A DNA stretch of 12,129 nt from contig CM007322.1 in NCBI GenBank assembly GCA_000333855.2, positions 23,364-35,492 of the forward strand. Direction: 5' to 3'. Origin of the DNA: Endotrypanum monterogeii (lineage: Eukaryota; Euglenozoa; Kinetoplastea; Trypanosomatida; Trypanosomatidae). Under the pieces are notes generated by a model. The model was not told the origin of the DNA. It was given only the letters and a program-made list of their open reading frames with translations, and did no database searches. Of this stretch, positions 1 through 8,190 are shown piece by piece (the stretch's first letter is position 1; each line of letters starts with the position of its first letter). Both the position numbers and the translations under genes were made by a program.

Positions 1-32
<32 letters not shown>
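1..32. repeat. TA dinucleotide repeat at window edge
   Basis: Sixteen TA units from the first base, possibly continuing outside the window. Confidence 0.95.
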
Positions 33-38
<6 letters not shown>

Positions 39-275
39 CATAAAAATATATATATCATTACGAATTATGTAATCTATTATTTTTTCCTCCTCGAATTTGG
101 TACGAAATCTTTTCGTCAGGGTATGAAGGTGTTTTCTGCGTGTGTAGTTTGTTTTTCTCAATATGTTTATATATTATATATATTTATATATGTGTGTGTA
201 TGTATGTGTATATATATATATGTATATATATGTTTGTCAAACGTATTTTAAGTATGTGTGCATCCCCACCTCCCG

Positions 276-305
276 CCCCCCCCCCCCACACACACACACA
301 CACAC
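276..305. repeat. C12 run joined to CA repeat
   Basis: Twelve C residues (276-287) continue into about nine CA units. It is a simple repeat in the downstream spacer of the SCG-like gene. Confidence 0.9.
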
Positions 306-454
306 TCGAGAACTGCATGTAGGTGAGACTGCACTCTGTCTCTTTCAATGGTTTCCGGGAAACTTGATTTTTTTTTGTTTTTTTTTGTTTTTTGTCATTT
401 TTGGTTTCTGTCTTCCCGCCTTGTCTCTCTTTCTCTTTCTCTCTTTCTCCCCTA

Positions 455-3376
455 TTATACATTGGGCACAATCATTAAGCCTCTCAGCATCATCGTGTCG
501 TGCCTGCGTGCGCTGACAGTTATATTATACACAGCGACACCGTCTTGTAGAGACATCAGATGTGATTGTGCATAACGAAAACTTCTAATGTGCTGTATCC
601 ATGGCGCTGAGGGGAGATCCTCCCAGCCAGGCCCCAGCGATGCATTCGCGTTACTACGTATCCACTGTGCTTCCCGATCGCGTGCTGCCAACGCGTATTC
701 GTTCTCCACAGTCGTCGTGGGCGTGGCCGCCCGTAAGCGATGTTCCTCGGGAAAGTAAAATCTATGTAGGTAGCGCATGCTCGCTGGGGTACAACCATGT
801 ATGGCGGTGGACGCCCATGTGACGGCCCCCTCATCATTGCGCCGCAGGGGGTGAAAGCGTGAAGTCGACTCCTCCACATACGTGATACCTGGATTGGGGC
901 AAAGCTGGGCGACACGCATACGTCGGTCGCGCAGTACACTGCCGATGAACCGATCTTCCTCCGACATCGCGAGGTCGGTATAGATGGCCGCGAAGGCCGG
1001 ATTGAAGTCAAACATGGCGATCAGTACTACGTCCCGCAGCCGTTGGGTGCCGTGGGCCTCTTGTGGTGCCTCGAGAACGACCCGTGCCACCTTCCGGGTC
1101 ATCAAGTAGAGCATCCCTGTGAAGTAGGGAGCTCGCATGGCCTTTTTTCCCACGAGACCCCAGTAGAGGCACTCCTTCTCTGGGGATTGCGTCGGCCACA
1201 GAGAAGAATAAGAGCGAGAGACGCCAGTGTGGATTGTGGTAGCAGTGCGACCGACTGCTTCCGTGTCAGTTGGTGCTCTGTCAGTTCTGCCTACCCACGT
1301 TGCAGTGAGGTTGCGGTGGCGCTGACCACTTAACATGTAAACCAAGTCGCTCATCAGCTGCGGAACTTTGATGTATGTCCCCACATCACCCTTCAAAATG
1401 AAGGGCACGTAGGGAAAGGCGTGGTACGCATACTCGAGCCACAGGACTGTCTTCTGTGTGGTGCCTACTGCGGTGGCGAGTCTCGACATGCGGTCCCCAC
1501 TCCCCAACGTCGGCGCGGCCTTGCGGTCCGCTAGCATATCGATCCAAAGGGCATCTCGGTGCTGAAGCGTCTCGAGCCAAAGACTAGCGGAGGCCTCGCA
1601 AAGAAAGCGTGCCACCGCGGTGAAGGCTGGTGTGACAGGAAGCTGAAGGTGATCTGCCAGCACTGCCAGCGGTGGGCGTGGATTGCCAGCGCCAATGCGC
1701 ACAGTCGATGATATGGCGTGCGCACAAGGCGAGCTCTCGAGATCCGACCTTCGCCACTCCGAGCGCAGAAGCATGCGCCGCTGACGATACGAAAATTTGC
1801 GCGGCGCCGCTACGCCCCGTGCTGACGACTGCGCCAACGAGCGGTAGAACTCCGACGCATCAGCGAACTCCTTCATTGTCGGCCGATACATTTCTGCGGC
1901 GGCATCGATTCCGGTGTCCTCATCCTGGCCCACCCATGTCGGATCCACAGTCACGTTACGCTCCGGTGCAGCAAAAACGTACAAAGGCAGCAGACGACCC
2001 CGAAAGGAGTTTGTGCTGTCGGCAACGTCGGTGTAGCGCTGCCACGTATTGCGCTGCGCATCACGCAGGTGCTTATGGTGGATACTATCAACAGAGGGAA
2101 TGCCCATGACAGCGATGTAGGGTGGCGGCTCCACAGCGCGGATCTCCGAGAAGATGCGAGTGTACCTCAGCCAGTGCCAGTGAGGCAGCTCGACCGCCAC
2201 GTCGATGTCATCCGTCAAGCTGGACATGGCAAGCAGCATGGGTCCAACCTTGCCCAGCGGCGCACCGATGTTGGCAAACACAGCGTACCGATTCGATATG
2301 TTTTTCAGAAACTCTTCTGGGCTCGTCTCTGGAGGGAGGGTCGGGGTCGTGTTTAGCGCCTTCAGGTCGACGGGCGCGTCGCAAGGGTTGTAGGTATCAC
2401 CTCGCTGCATTCGTTGGTGCACCTTCAACCCCTCTACTGTCTGCATAGCCTCAAGCTGCATCTGTAGCAAGCCATCGATGGCGCGCTGCATCGCAACTCC
2501 GTATGTCTCGTTGTCGAGGCAATCCTCACAAAGTGCCGGCACCACCCGCAGCGTCCACGATGGCAGGTGGACCCACTTCACTTTGTGGGCGTGGCTGAGG
2601 CGCATGCGCTGCGGTGCGTCTTCGTGCTGGACAAGAACAGACAGTGTGGCATTCCAGCTCGGCACATGGGGACGATGCAACGCGTATGCGACACCACATA
2701 TCACGCCGAAAAGTAAGAGTGCAATGCACAAGATACTGCAACACCTCCCCAGACGACCAAGCGGCACCGCCTGTCTCCGGCAACTCCGCTCCAACCCATC
2801 AGGCTCCCCGTGAAACCGCATCAAGAAACGACGCGCCGAGAAACAACAGGACTGGGCAGCCAAGCCCGTCTGTATCCACGCACGCAAGCATCTCCCCCGG
2901 CAGCACGCCCATGACCAACGGTATGGGCTGCTTCCCCCGGGGAATCGTTGCGGAGCATTCCCTGGACCGAACTGGACCGATGACGTGGCCGCCAGCTGTA
3001 CGTTGACACCAGAACCCTCAAAGCAGATCCGATCGCGCCGATGATGCAGCGAAGCGCTCTCGACAACAGTCGACCCGGCCGCGACACGGAGACACTCGGA
3101 GCGCCACACACAAGTATCTCTGTCGATCTCCCCTGGCTGCTCCGCTGCCGGCGCACGCGATGACGATATTGTCTTCTTTGCCATGAACACCTGAGGCCAC
3201 CCAAGCCAGTGCGGCTGTAACAGCAATTTAGAGTACTCCTCCGTCGCAGATAATTGCTGCTGTGATGCCAACTCAGAGGCGAGCTCTGGAAGTAGATCCC
3301 CTTGCTCCAACCTTTTTTTTTGTGCTCGGAGCGACTGCGTATTCCCTATGCAACTTGCTGCGGGACTGGGCGTCAA
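455..3376 (-). CDS. SCG-like phosphoglycan beta-1,3-galactosyltransferase family protein (beta-3-glycosyltransferase fold), altered DxD
   Basis: Encodes 973 aa, ending in TAA. The predicted membrane anchor is at about 212-232 (SILCIALLLFGVICGVAYAL), leaving a Cys/Arg-rich cytosolic tail of about 210 residues if Met1 is used. Lumenal motifs are typical of kinetoplastid beta-3-glycosyltransferases: MGIPSVDSIHHKHLRDAQRNTW (split around 424-445), LLPLYVFA (462-469), LWLEYAYHAFPYVPFILKGD (645-664) then YIKVPQ, YWGLV (738-742), APYFTGMLYLMTRKVA (749-764) and an acidic SEEDRFIG (805-812). In this family the segment after KG is normally an Asp triplet; here it is D664-V-G. SCG enzymes add beta-1,3-Gal branches to Leishmania lipophosphoglycan; the donor and acceptor here are unknown. 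N-glycosylation sequons include N242, N342, N359, N474, N689, N911 and N951. The start is uncertain: Met65 (codon at 3184) and Met186 (at 2821) are alternatives. Met186 would give a conventional short-tailed protein, but Met1 has the better start context (A at -3). Confidence 0.85.
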   Translation of the reverse strand: MTPSPAASCIGNTQSLRAQKKRLEQGDLLPELASELASQQQLSATEEYSKLLLQPHWLGWPQVFMAKKTISSSRAPAAEQPGEIDRDTCVWRSECLRVAAGSTVVESASLHHRRDRICFEGSGVNVQLAATSSVQFGPGNAPQRFPGGSSPYRWSWACCRGRCLRAWIQTGLAAQSCCFSARRFLMRFHGEPDGLERSCRRQAVPLGRLGRCCSILCIALLLFGVICGVAYALHRPHVPSWNATLSVLVQHEDAPQRMRLSHAHKVKWVHLPSWTLRVVPALCEDCLDNETYGVAMQRAIDGLLQMQLEAMQTVEGLKVHQRMQRGDTYNPCDAPVDLKALNTTPTLPPETSPEEFLKNISNRYAVFANIGAPLGKVGPMLLAMSSLTDDIDVAVELPHWHWLRYTRIFSEIRAVEPPPYIAVMGIPSVDSIHHKHLRDAQRNTWQRYTDVADSTNSFRGRLLPLYVFAAPERNVTVDPTWVGQDEDTGIDAAAEMYRPTMKEFADASEFYRSLAQSSARGVAAPRKFSYRQRRMLLRSEWRRSDLESSPCAHAISSTVRIGAGNPRPPLAVLADHLQLPVTPAFTAVARFLCEASASLWLETLQHRDALWIDMLADRKAAPTLGSGDRMSRLATAVGTTQKTVLWLEYAYHAFPYVPFILKGDVGTYIKVPQLMSDLVYMLSGQRHRNLTATWVGRTDRAPTDTEAVGRTATTIHTGVSRSYSSLWPTQSPEKECLYWGLVGKKAMRAPYFTGMLYLMTRKVARVVLEAPQEAHGTQRLRDVVLIAMFDFNPAFAAIYTDLAMSEEDRFIGSVLRDRRMRVAQLCPNPGITYVEESTSRFHPLRRNDEGAVTWASTAIHGCTPASMRYLHRFYFPEEHRLRAATPTTTVENEYALAARDREAQWIRSNANASLGPGWEDLPSAPWIQHIRSFRYAQSHLMSLQDGVAVYNITVSARRHDTMMLRGLMIVPNV

Positions 3377-3415
3377 ATGATGACCAGCAGGCCAATCAAA
3401 TTATATATATATATA

Positions 3416-3464
3416 TATATATCTCATACATACATACATAAATATATAATATATGAGATATATA
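3416..3464. repeat. AT-rich inverted repeat, 13-bp arms
   Basis: TATATATCTCATA at 3416-3428 is perfectly repeated in reverse complement at 3452-3464, with a 23-base loop of CATA/TA repeats. It overlaps the TA run at 3402-3422 and lies about 40 bases upstream of the SCG-like start. It could form a weak hairpin in the leader RNA. Confidence 0.8.
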
Positions 3465-3582
3465 ATCTAATATAGATAGTATATATATATATCTTTTTAT
3501 CTGCACACACGCATACAGGCACGCACACTCACACCCACACACATACTAAGACAGCAATCAGCAAGCAAGTGTATGTATACGC

Positions 3583-3585
<3 letters not shown>

Positions 3586-3613
<28 letters not shown>
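3586..3613. repeat. TG repeat, about 14 units
   Basis: Uninterrupted TG run in the probable leader of the SCG-like gene, just downstream (minus-strand sense) of the proximal acceptor candidate. Confidence 0.95.
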
Positions 3614-3616
3614 CTC

Positions 3617-3650
3617 CTTTGAACAAAGAAACAAAAAAAAACGAAGGAAA
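3617..3650 (-). promoter_or_regulatory. Predicted spliced-leader acceptor (proximal candidate, SCG-like gene)
   Basis: The minus strand has a T-rich tract (about 3650-3622, with a T9 run) followed by CAAAG, with the AG at 3618-3617. The leader would be 240 nt. It still crosses the TA/CA-rich block at 3402-3545, which contains upstream AUGs. The tract is less continuous than in the other two candidates. Confidence 0.35.
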
Positions 3651-3722
3651 GACAAACGAGGCTGACGAGTAGGAGCAAGTAGCGGCCAACGACAGCCTCG
3701 GTAGCGAAGTCGTCAGCCAAAG

Positions 3723-3768
3723 CTAGGAAAAGAAAAAAAAAAAAGGGGGGGGGGGGGGAAGGGGAAGA
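3723..3768 (-). promoter_or_regulatory. Predicted spliced-leader acceptor (middle candidate, SCG-like gene)
   Basis: The minus strand has 44 uninterrupted pyrimidines (3768-3725), including C14 followed by T12, which end directly in TAG with the AG at 3724-3723. The tract and the immediate AG make this a very plausible acceptor. The leader to the start at 3376 would be 346 nt. Confidence 0.5.
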
Positions 3769-3956
3769 TGGGAAATTAAAATGACACGACGAGGATCGAA
3801 GTAGCAGCAGAAACTGTGATAAAATATTATGCTTTTCGTAGCCACTTTGCTACTCAACCTTCTGTTTTGGTGAAGGCAAAAAAAAAAAAGGAAATGAAAC
3901 GCGTGAGGAGGCAATGAGATAGGCGAGTCGTAGAAGCCAGCGGGGGGACACCTCAC

Positions 3957-3971
3957 CTGTTGAAGACAAAC

Positions 3972-4015
<44 letters not shown>
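3957..4015 (-). promoter_or_regulatory. Predicted spliced-leader acceptor after a long TC repeat (distal candidate, SCG-like gene)
   Basis: On the minus strand a TC repeat of about 19 units is followed by a T-rich stretch and CAACAG, with the AG at 3958-3957. It is the longest pyrimidine tract in this spacer. Used for the SCG-like gene it would give a leader of about 580 nt with several upstream AUGs. It may be an alternative acceptor. Confidence 0.4.
3975..4013. repeat. AG/TC dinucleotide repeat, about 19 units
   Basis: Purine-only on the plus strand. On the minus strand it is a TC tract forming the core of a predicted splice acceptor. Mirror-symmetric GA/TC tracts of this kind can form triplex DNA. 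Confidence 0.95.
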
Positions 4016-4016
<1 letters not shown>

Positions 4017-4331
4017 AACAAAATTTTAAAAACGAGAATGCAAGCCCAGCCCCTACACCGGAAGAATGGGGAAGAATGACGGAGGAGGACGAGGGAGCCA
4101 AGCGCATGTGTGTGGAAGCTGTGTGCTATGACTGCTTCCTTTTTCTTGAATATTTCCTCCACTTTGAGGAGTGCAGCCGGCCCAAGCACGCCCTCTTGTT
4201 GTTGTTAATGTTGTTGTTGTTGAGAAAAGATCGACACGCATTTTCCCTTGGAAGATATCACGACAAACTATTTTCGTTCCTGGCGCACAGGGGGCGAAAT
4301 GCAGAGAAAGAAAAATGGTGCAGCTCTGCTC

Positions 4332-4379
<48 letters not shown>
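4332..4379. repeat. Joined CA and TA microsatellite
   Basis: A CA run (about 4332-4347) passes directly into a TA run (to 4379), about 55 bases downstream of the GT60 stop codon and so inside its 3' UTR. Confidence 0.95.
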
Positions 4380-4380
<1 letters not shown>

Positions 4381-4433
4381 TTCACAAAGTGGATGGCCAC
4401 ATGCCTGAGAGAAGGTCCACGGCTAGCGCAAAC

Positions 4434-7400
4434 TCACGTCGCTGGATCTACACCGCACCAGCGGCCATCGACCTTGTTCTTGATCGGGTCAGCGCCGGCG
4501 TACTTGTACCATTCATCTACGGTTCGCTGAGTGCCCATACCGTAGCGACTAGAATCAATCAACGCGAAGCTGTTTGTTGTGTTGGCCGGCACCATCACGG
4601 TGGGGCTCCCAGGTGTGTGTGCCCGGAGGAGAAATTGAACTCGGGCACGAGCACGCGACTGGATACGGTACCACAGAGGCGAATCATTCCAAATCTTTGG
4701 CGCTGAAGAACGACCGTACATGTGAAAGCACAGACCCCGCGGTGGGGAGTATATGTTGTAGCCGTGCGTCCACAATCTCACCGAGTACAGCACCTCCTCC
4801 CCATCGAAAATGTAGGACAGATGTGGATCAAACGGAACATCTCGGAAAATCGTGGCGTACGACAGCAAGAAGCCACCCGCCACCCACGGCTGCGGGAGGC
4901 GAAAGTTGTGTGCCTGATCGATCTGCGACGACTTCACAGAAACATATGGGTCGTTGTACATATTTCGGCTCGTGTACTCGGCAGCAGAGGCAATGACGAT
5001 GCCGTCCAGCCGCAGGTAACCGTAATCCTTCAAAAAGCGGGCACGGCAGAGATACACCGTTGTCGTGCGGTACGGATTGCCTTCAGCCGTATCGCTTTGG
5101 TGTACCTCCGGGTAGTGGGACAGCACCGCCTTAGGATCCTCCATGCGTCGCAGCATCGTTGCGCCAAGGGTGTCCCACATTGGACGGAACCGGTTGTGTG
5201 AATCGAGGATCAGAGTTACGTCCTCCCCACGGTACAGCAGCATCGCCATGTAGCGACCATACGTCGGGCCTTTCGCCTGATGTGCATCTATCTCGCGAAC
5301 ACGCACCTGATCGGCGAGAAAGCAGACACGGGCGTCGAAGCGAGAGGAGGGGGAAAGGCGCTCGCTGCCCAAAACTTTGCTGTACAGCGTGCGTTCCCGG
5401 GCTCGCGATTCACGCGCACCAGCAGCCCTGTTCTCTGCCGAGAACCCCGGAAGATCCTCAGCTGGACACAGGTAAGGGGTATACATCTCGGGTAGAAGAC
5501 ACGGTATGTCACCCGCTCTGTTCTGCTGTACCACACCCACATGAATGCGGTGCGGGTTCCTGGCATTTCGGAATAAGCCGAGCAGCGTCGGGGCGCACTC
5601 CACATCCCGGTAGCTCGCAACGCTCACAAAAATGCTGTACGTGTTAACCGGATGCGTTGAACTCAGTGCAGCGGGCATCAAAAGGCGATCTTCTGGGGTG
5701 TACAGATGCCCCACCTCCTCCACGCGCCTTGACCCCAGAGGCGACAATGCAAGCGAAGAGAGAGGCGAGTCGCGCTGTGTCAGCGGCAGCGATGCATCCT
5801 CCCCTTCCTGCACCTTGTTGAGGGTAACGGGAGCGCCGAAGCGAGTCTGTACAACGGCAGCGATGGCCGAATACCAGGCGTCGGTGTCAGCAACAGTTTC
5901 GCTGCTGTATGAACAACAAACGCTGTAGCGGTGCAGAGGGTAGTAGTAGATGTGATTGAAGATCGACGCAACATCATACAAGTCCGCTTTCACAGCCATG
6001 CGGTTCGCCAAGTCGCGCGCCATCAAAGCCTCGGAGCTCCTACGGGAAGATGTGTCTTGATGATGAGCAGTGGACACAATGTCAGGAGGCACCGCAGCGT
6101 TGGCGTCACCAACCTGAGCGCCCCGATCACGAGCACGAAGCGAGCGGTCGCGTATCATCGGGAGCACCTCTGATCGCATCCACGCATGTCGGTACTGAAG
6201 CATCGCAAGGTCGTCGAACGGCTGCTCCGTCACCCTCTCTGTTTGGTGAGCAGAGACTCGAATGAAGCCTCGCAGCTGCGCGCGCAGGCGAGCCGCCTCC
6301 GAGTGTCCTACGAACGACTCCATGAGGGCTGCGGCCCACTTAGCAACAGAGTCCCCGCTGACTGGCGCACCGCCGTCAGTGCCCGTCACGGCACTTGCAG
6401 CCTCGGCACGTGCCCGCTCAGCGGCTGTCTCCAGAGCTTCCCTGCGACCCTTCGCATGGAGCAGGAAGTTACTGAGCTCCACCAACCCCATGACTGGGTC
6501 GTGCTCGTGGATCGCCCGGACATGCTCGCTTACCTCATGCAGAAGCAAGGATAGATGCTCCAGCTCCGGCAGCGTCTGCGCAACCTTCGGCAAGTTCACA
6601 ACGCCGCGCCGGTCGGTGTCACCGCCCCCTCTGGTGCTACGCAGCTCCGCCCAGAGCGAAGCGTTCCGCTGCAGCCGTTGACGCCATTCGGCTGCCCGGC
6701 GGGACTCCTCCGCAAACAATTTCAGGCCCTCGCCGTCGAGCACGCGGCCAATGCCTGCGAGATGTGCAGAGGTGCTACACGTGGCACCAGAGCGTCCATG
6801 GCTACAGAGATCAAGCTGCTGCCCGGCCACCTTTTCCACGTGACGTTGCCCATCTCTAACCGCTATCCGCACCACCAACACCACTCCTACCAGCGCTGCC
6901 AAACTCAGGAAGAGAAGAATCCACAGCACCCCCACCGCCGCGCACGCGCACTCGAGCATGCTCGACGCATCCTTCACGTTCTCATCCTTCACAAATCTAA
7001 GCCTGTGAAGCAGCCGATACACTTGACTGGGAAAGAAGGCCAAGTGCTGCAGCACTGTAGACTTGCCTCGACCGCGAACACCAGTCACCCCGGCGGCTGC
7101 TGCTGCTGCTGCGGCGGCGGCGGCGGAGGATTCGTATGGGTTATGTGAAGAGGAGAAAGAGGGGGCGAGCAAGCAGTCAAGACGCTCCTCCGCTGCCCCA
7201 AACCGCTTCGCATTGCTCGACCCGCCACAGCGACTACCGGGCGAAGCCTGCGGGGCTCTTGCAAGGCTCACGTGAACGTTGTCGCTGTCCCCCACTGGCG
7301 TAGTCACAGTCCCTGCCGCATAATGCCCGAGTTCGCCTCTACGGTGCGTTGCACCACCTGAGGTGCGCATCACGGAGGCCCCAATGGCCCCAGGATCAGC

Positions 7401-7481
7401 TGTTTTCAGAGAGCAAAGGCTTCCACCGGACACTACCTGCGATGGGGCCAACCTCACACGAGCATCCACGTCACTGTCCAT
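4434..7481 (-). CDS. GT60 family glycosyltransferase (GlcNAc domain), type II membrane protein
   Basis: Encodes 1015 aa, ending in TGA. Layout: a cytosolic tail of about 178 residues with an 11-Ala run (120-130); a membrane anchor at about 180-207; a helical, Arg/Glu/Ala-rich stem to about 480; and the GT60 domain at about 612-1000. Motifs seen: SIFVSVASYRDVEC (616-629), GPTYGRYMAMLLYRGED (738-754), the DxH metal/UDP-sugar site D760-S-H762 in LILDSHNRF, WVAGG (866-870), VPFDPHLSYIFDGEE (882-896), LWTHGYNIYSP (903-913) and FHMYG (919-923). Known GT60 enzymes move alpha-GlcNAc from UDP-GlcNAc to hydroxyproline in Dictyostelium Skp1 or to Ser/Thr in Trypanosoma cruzi mucin-type proteins. By inference this is a Golgi GlcNAc-transferase, acceptor unknown. 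All expected motifs are present, so it is probably active. The ATG is the first AUG after a CACAG acceptor (leader 150 nt). It lies between a degenerate GT60 paralogue and a beta-3-glycosyltransferase-like gene on the same strand. Confidence 0.93.
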   Translation of the reverse strand: MDSDVDARVRLAPSQVVSGGSLCSLKTADPGAIGASVMRTSGGATHRRGELGHYAAGTVTTPVGDSDNVHVSLARAPQASPGSRCGGSSNAKRFGAAEERLDCLLAPSFSSSHNPYESSAAAAAAAAAAAGVTGVRGRGKSTVLQHLAFFPSQVYRLLHRLRFVKDENVKDASSMLECACAAVGVLWILLFLSLAALVGVVLVVRIAVRDGQRHVEKVAGQQLDLCSHGRSGATCSTSAHLAGIGRVLDGEGLKLFAEESRRAAEWRQRLQRNASLWAELRSTRGGGDTDRRGVVNLPKVAQTLPELEHLSLLLHEVSEHVRAIHEHDPVMGLVELSNFLLHAKGRREALETAAERARAEAASAVTGTDGGAPVSGDSVAKWAAALMESFVGHSEAARLRAQLRGFIRVSAHQTERVTEQPFDDLAMLQYRHAWMRSEVLPMIRDRSLRARDRGAQVGDANAAVPPDIVSTAHHQDTSSRRSSEALMARDLANRMAVKADLYDVASIFNHIYYYPLHRYSVCCSYSSETVADTDAWYSAIAAVVQTRFGAPVTLNKVQEGEDASLPLTQRDSPLSSLALSPLGSRRVEEVGHLYTPEDRLLMPAALSSTHPVNTYSIFVSVASYRDVECAPTLLGLFRNARNPHRIHVGVVQQNRAGDIPCLLPEMYTPYLCPAEDLPGFSAENRAAGARESRARERTLYSKVLGSERLSPSSRFDARVCFLADQVRVREIDAHQAKGPTYGRYMAMLLYRGEDVTLILDSHNRFRPMWDTLGATMLRRMEDPKAVLSHYPEVHQSDTAEGNPYRTTTVYLCRARFLKDYGYLRLDGIVIASAAEYTSRNMYNDPYVSVKSSQIDQAHNFRLPQPWVAGGFLLSYATIFRDVPFDPHLSYIFDGEEVLYSVRLWTHGYNIYSPPRGLCFHMYGRSSAPKIWNDSPLWYRIQSRARARVQFLLRAHTPGSPTVMVPANTTNSFALIDSSRYGMGTQRTVDEWYKYAGADPIKNKVDGRWCGVDPAT
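7092..7124 (-). repeat. In-frame GCN repeat encoding 11 alanines
   Basis: Eleven consecutive Ala codons (residues 120-130 of the GT60 protein) in two blocks, GCC-type and GCA-type, within the cytosolic tail. Length variation between alleles would be in-frame. Confidence 0.9.

Positions 7482-7483
<2 letters not shown>

Positions 7484-7512
<29 letters not shown>
7484..7512. repeat. TG/CA repeat just upstream of the GT60 start codon
   Basis: About 14 TG units on the plus strand, read as CA units in the GT60 leader and ending two bases (TC) before its ATG at 7481. Confidence 0.95.
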
Positions 7513-7514
<2 letters not shown>

Positions 7515-7631
7515 ACTGTTTCTTTTTTCGTGTATATCCCAAATTTAAAAAAAAAAAAGTAGGCTGTCAAAGGTGTGTGCGTGCGTGATGTTGCGCAGTT
7601 ACTGGTCCCTCCCTTCACTCTCCCTCTCTCG

Positions 7632-7653
7632 CTGTGGAAAGAGAAAAGGAAGA
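7632..7653 (-). promoter_or_regulatory. Predicted polypyrimidine tract and spliced-leader acceptor for the GT60 gene
   Basis: On the minus strand an 18-nt pyrimidine tract (7653-7636, TCTTCCTTTTCTCTTTCC) runs straight into ACAG, with the AG at 7633-7632. This CCACAG context is a strong acceptor. The resulting leader is 150 nt, contains no upstream AUG, and carries a T12 run and a CA repeat before the start codon at 7481. Confidence 0.65.
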
Positions 7654-7674
7654 TATATAATAGAATATATACAC

Positions 7675-7709
<35 letters not shown>

Positions 7710-7712
7710 ATA
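7675..7712. repeat. TA repeat with a TTT interruption
   Basis: An alternating TA run interrupted near 7695-7697, upstream of the predicted GT60 splice acceptor. It can fold back on itself. Confidence 0.9.
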
Positions 7713-8150
7713 CTTGATGTAGATATCATGCACGACTGCCAGCCCGTGATGGTGGATGGTGAGGAGTTGATGGTCACCGTCGTCGTCACCGAGCCTCTTG
7801 TCGGTGAAGACCCAAATGCGCAGAGACAGAGGACCGTGGAGAAAAGACTGAGGGAGGCTGGCTACTACTCCTTCATAGAGAAAAGAGGGTGCGGATCGCA
7901 ACTCAGCGAGGCCCCCCCCCCTCCTCCCCCTCTCCATCACGGGTCCTTCGCTTTCTTCCAGAACCGGGAACGGCCGGCGGAGAGGGGGGAAGGGGAGATG
8001 GATACGTAGCAGCGCATCGCAAGCACTGGATATATAGATGGACAGATGCGGATAAGTTGTGTGAACCCCCTCAAAAAAAAAAAAAGGAGGAAAAACTACG
8101 AAGACACAAATACACACCCAATAGATACTAGACACACATGCGCAGCAAAC

Positions 8151-8190
8151 ATATAAATATATATATATATATATTTATATATACATATAT
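8151..8190. repeat. TA-rich repeat in the 3' side of the divergent GT60-like gene
   Basis: An AT-only block with a core alternating TA run, downstream of the divergent GT60-like stop codon. No specific role seen. Confidence 0.85.

Larger units (their letters stand above)
1..454. other. Spacer downstream of the SCG-like gene, no gene seen
   Basis: This is the 3' side of the SCG-like gene and should hold its 3' UTR plus signals for the next gene beyond the window. It contains a TA repeat (1-32), mixed TA/TG repeats (about 171-236), a C12 run joined to a CA repeat (276-305), and a plus-strand T-rich then pure pyrimidine tract (367-453). Short reading frames here encode only repeat-derived Tyr/Ile/Val or Leu/Ser/Phe runs. 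Confidence 0.7.
3377..4433. other. Spacer between the GT60 and SCG-like genes, no gene seen
   Basis: This 1057-nt spacer should hold the 3' UTR of the GT60 gene (right side) and the 5' leader of the SCG-like gene (left side). It contains three candidate splice acceptors, a GA repeat, a GTT-rich patch (about 4196-4223), a joined CA/TA repeat, a TG repeat and an AT-rich hairpin. Reading frames across it follow the repeats and show no protein family signature. Confidence 0.75.

Noticed and set aside
163..516. Open plus-strand frame of 117 codons at the left end
   Set aside because: Its composition follows the TA/TG, CA and T-rich repeats and it runs into the 3' end of the SCG-like gene on the other strand.
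1672..2109. Long alternative frames inside the three large genes, such as this plus-strand frame of 145 codons
   Set aside because: Frames of this size are expected by chance opposite GC-rich coding sequence; they carry no family motifs, whereas the minus-strand frames do.
3402..3500. TATA-like promoter in the TA-rich blocks
   Set aside because: Protein-coding transcription in trypanosomatids is polycistronic without per-gene TATA promoters; these are microsatellites.
3951..3958. GTGAGG directly after the CAACAG acceptor, resembling a 5' splice site of a cis-intron
   Set aside because: Cis-introns are extremely rare in trypanosomatids, the match is short, and no reading frame would be joined by such an intron.
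7575..8009. Open plus-strand frame of 144 codons in the spacer between the two GT60-type genes
   Set aside because: It is antisense to all genes, crosses a TA microsatellite that encodes Tyr/Ile repeats and a C-run that encodes Pro, and has no domain or splice signal of its own.
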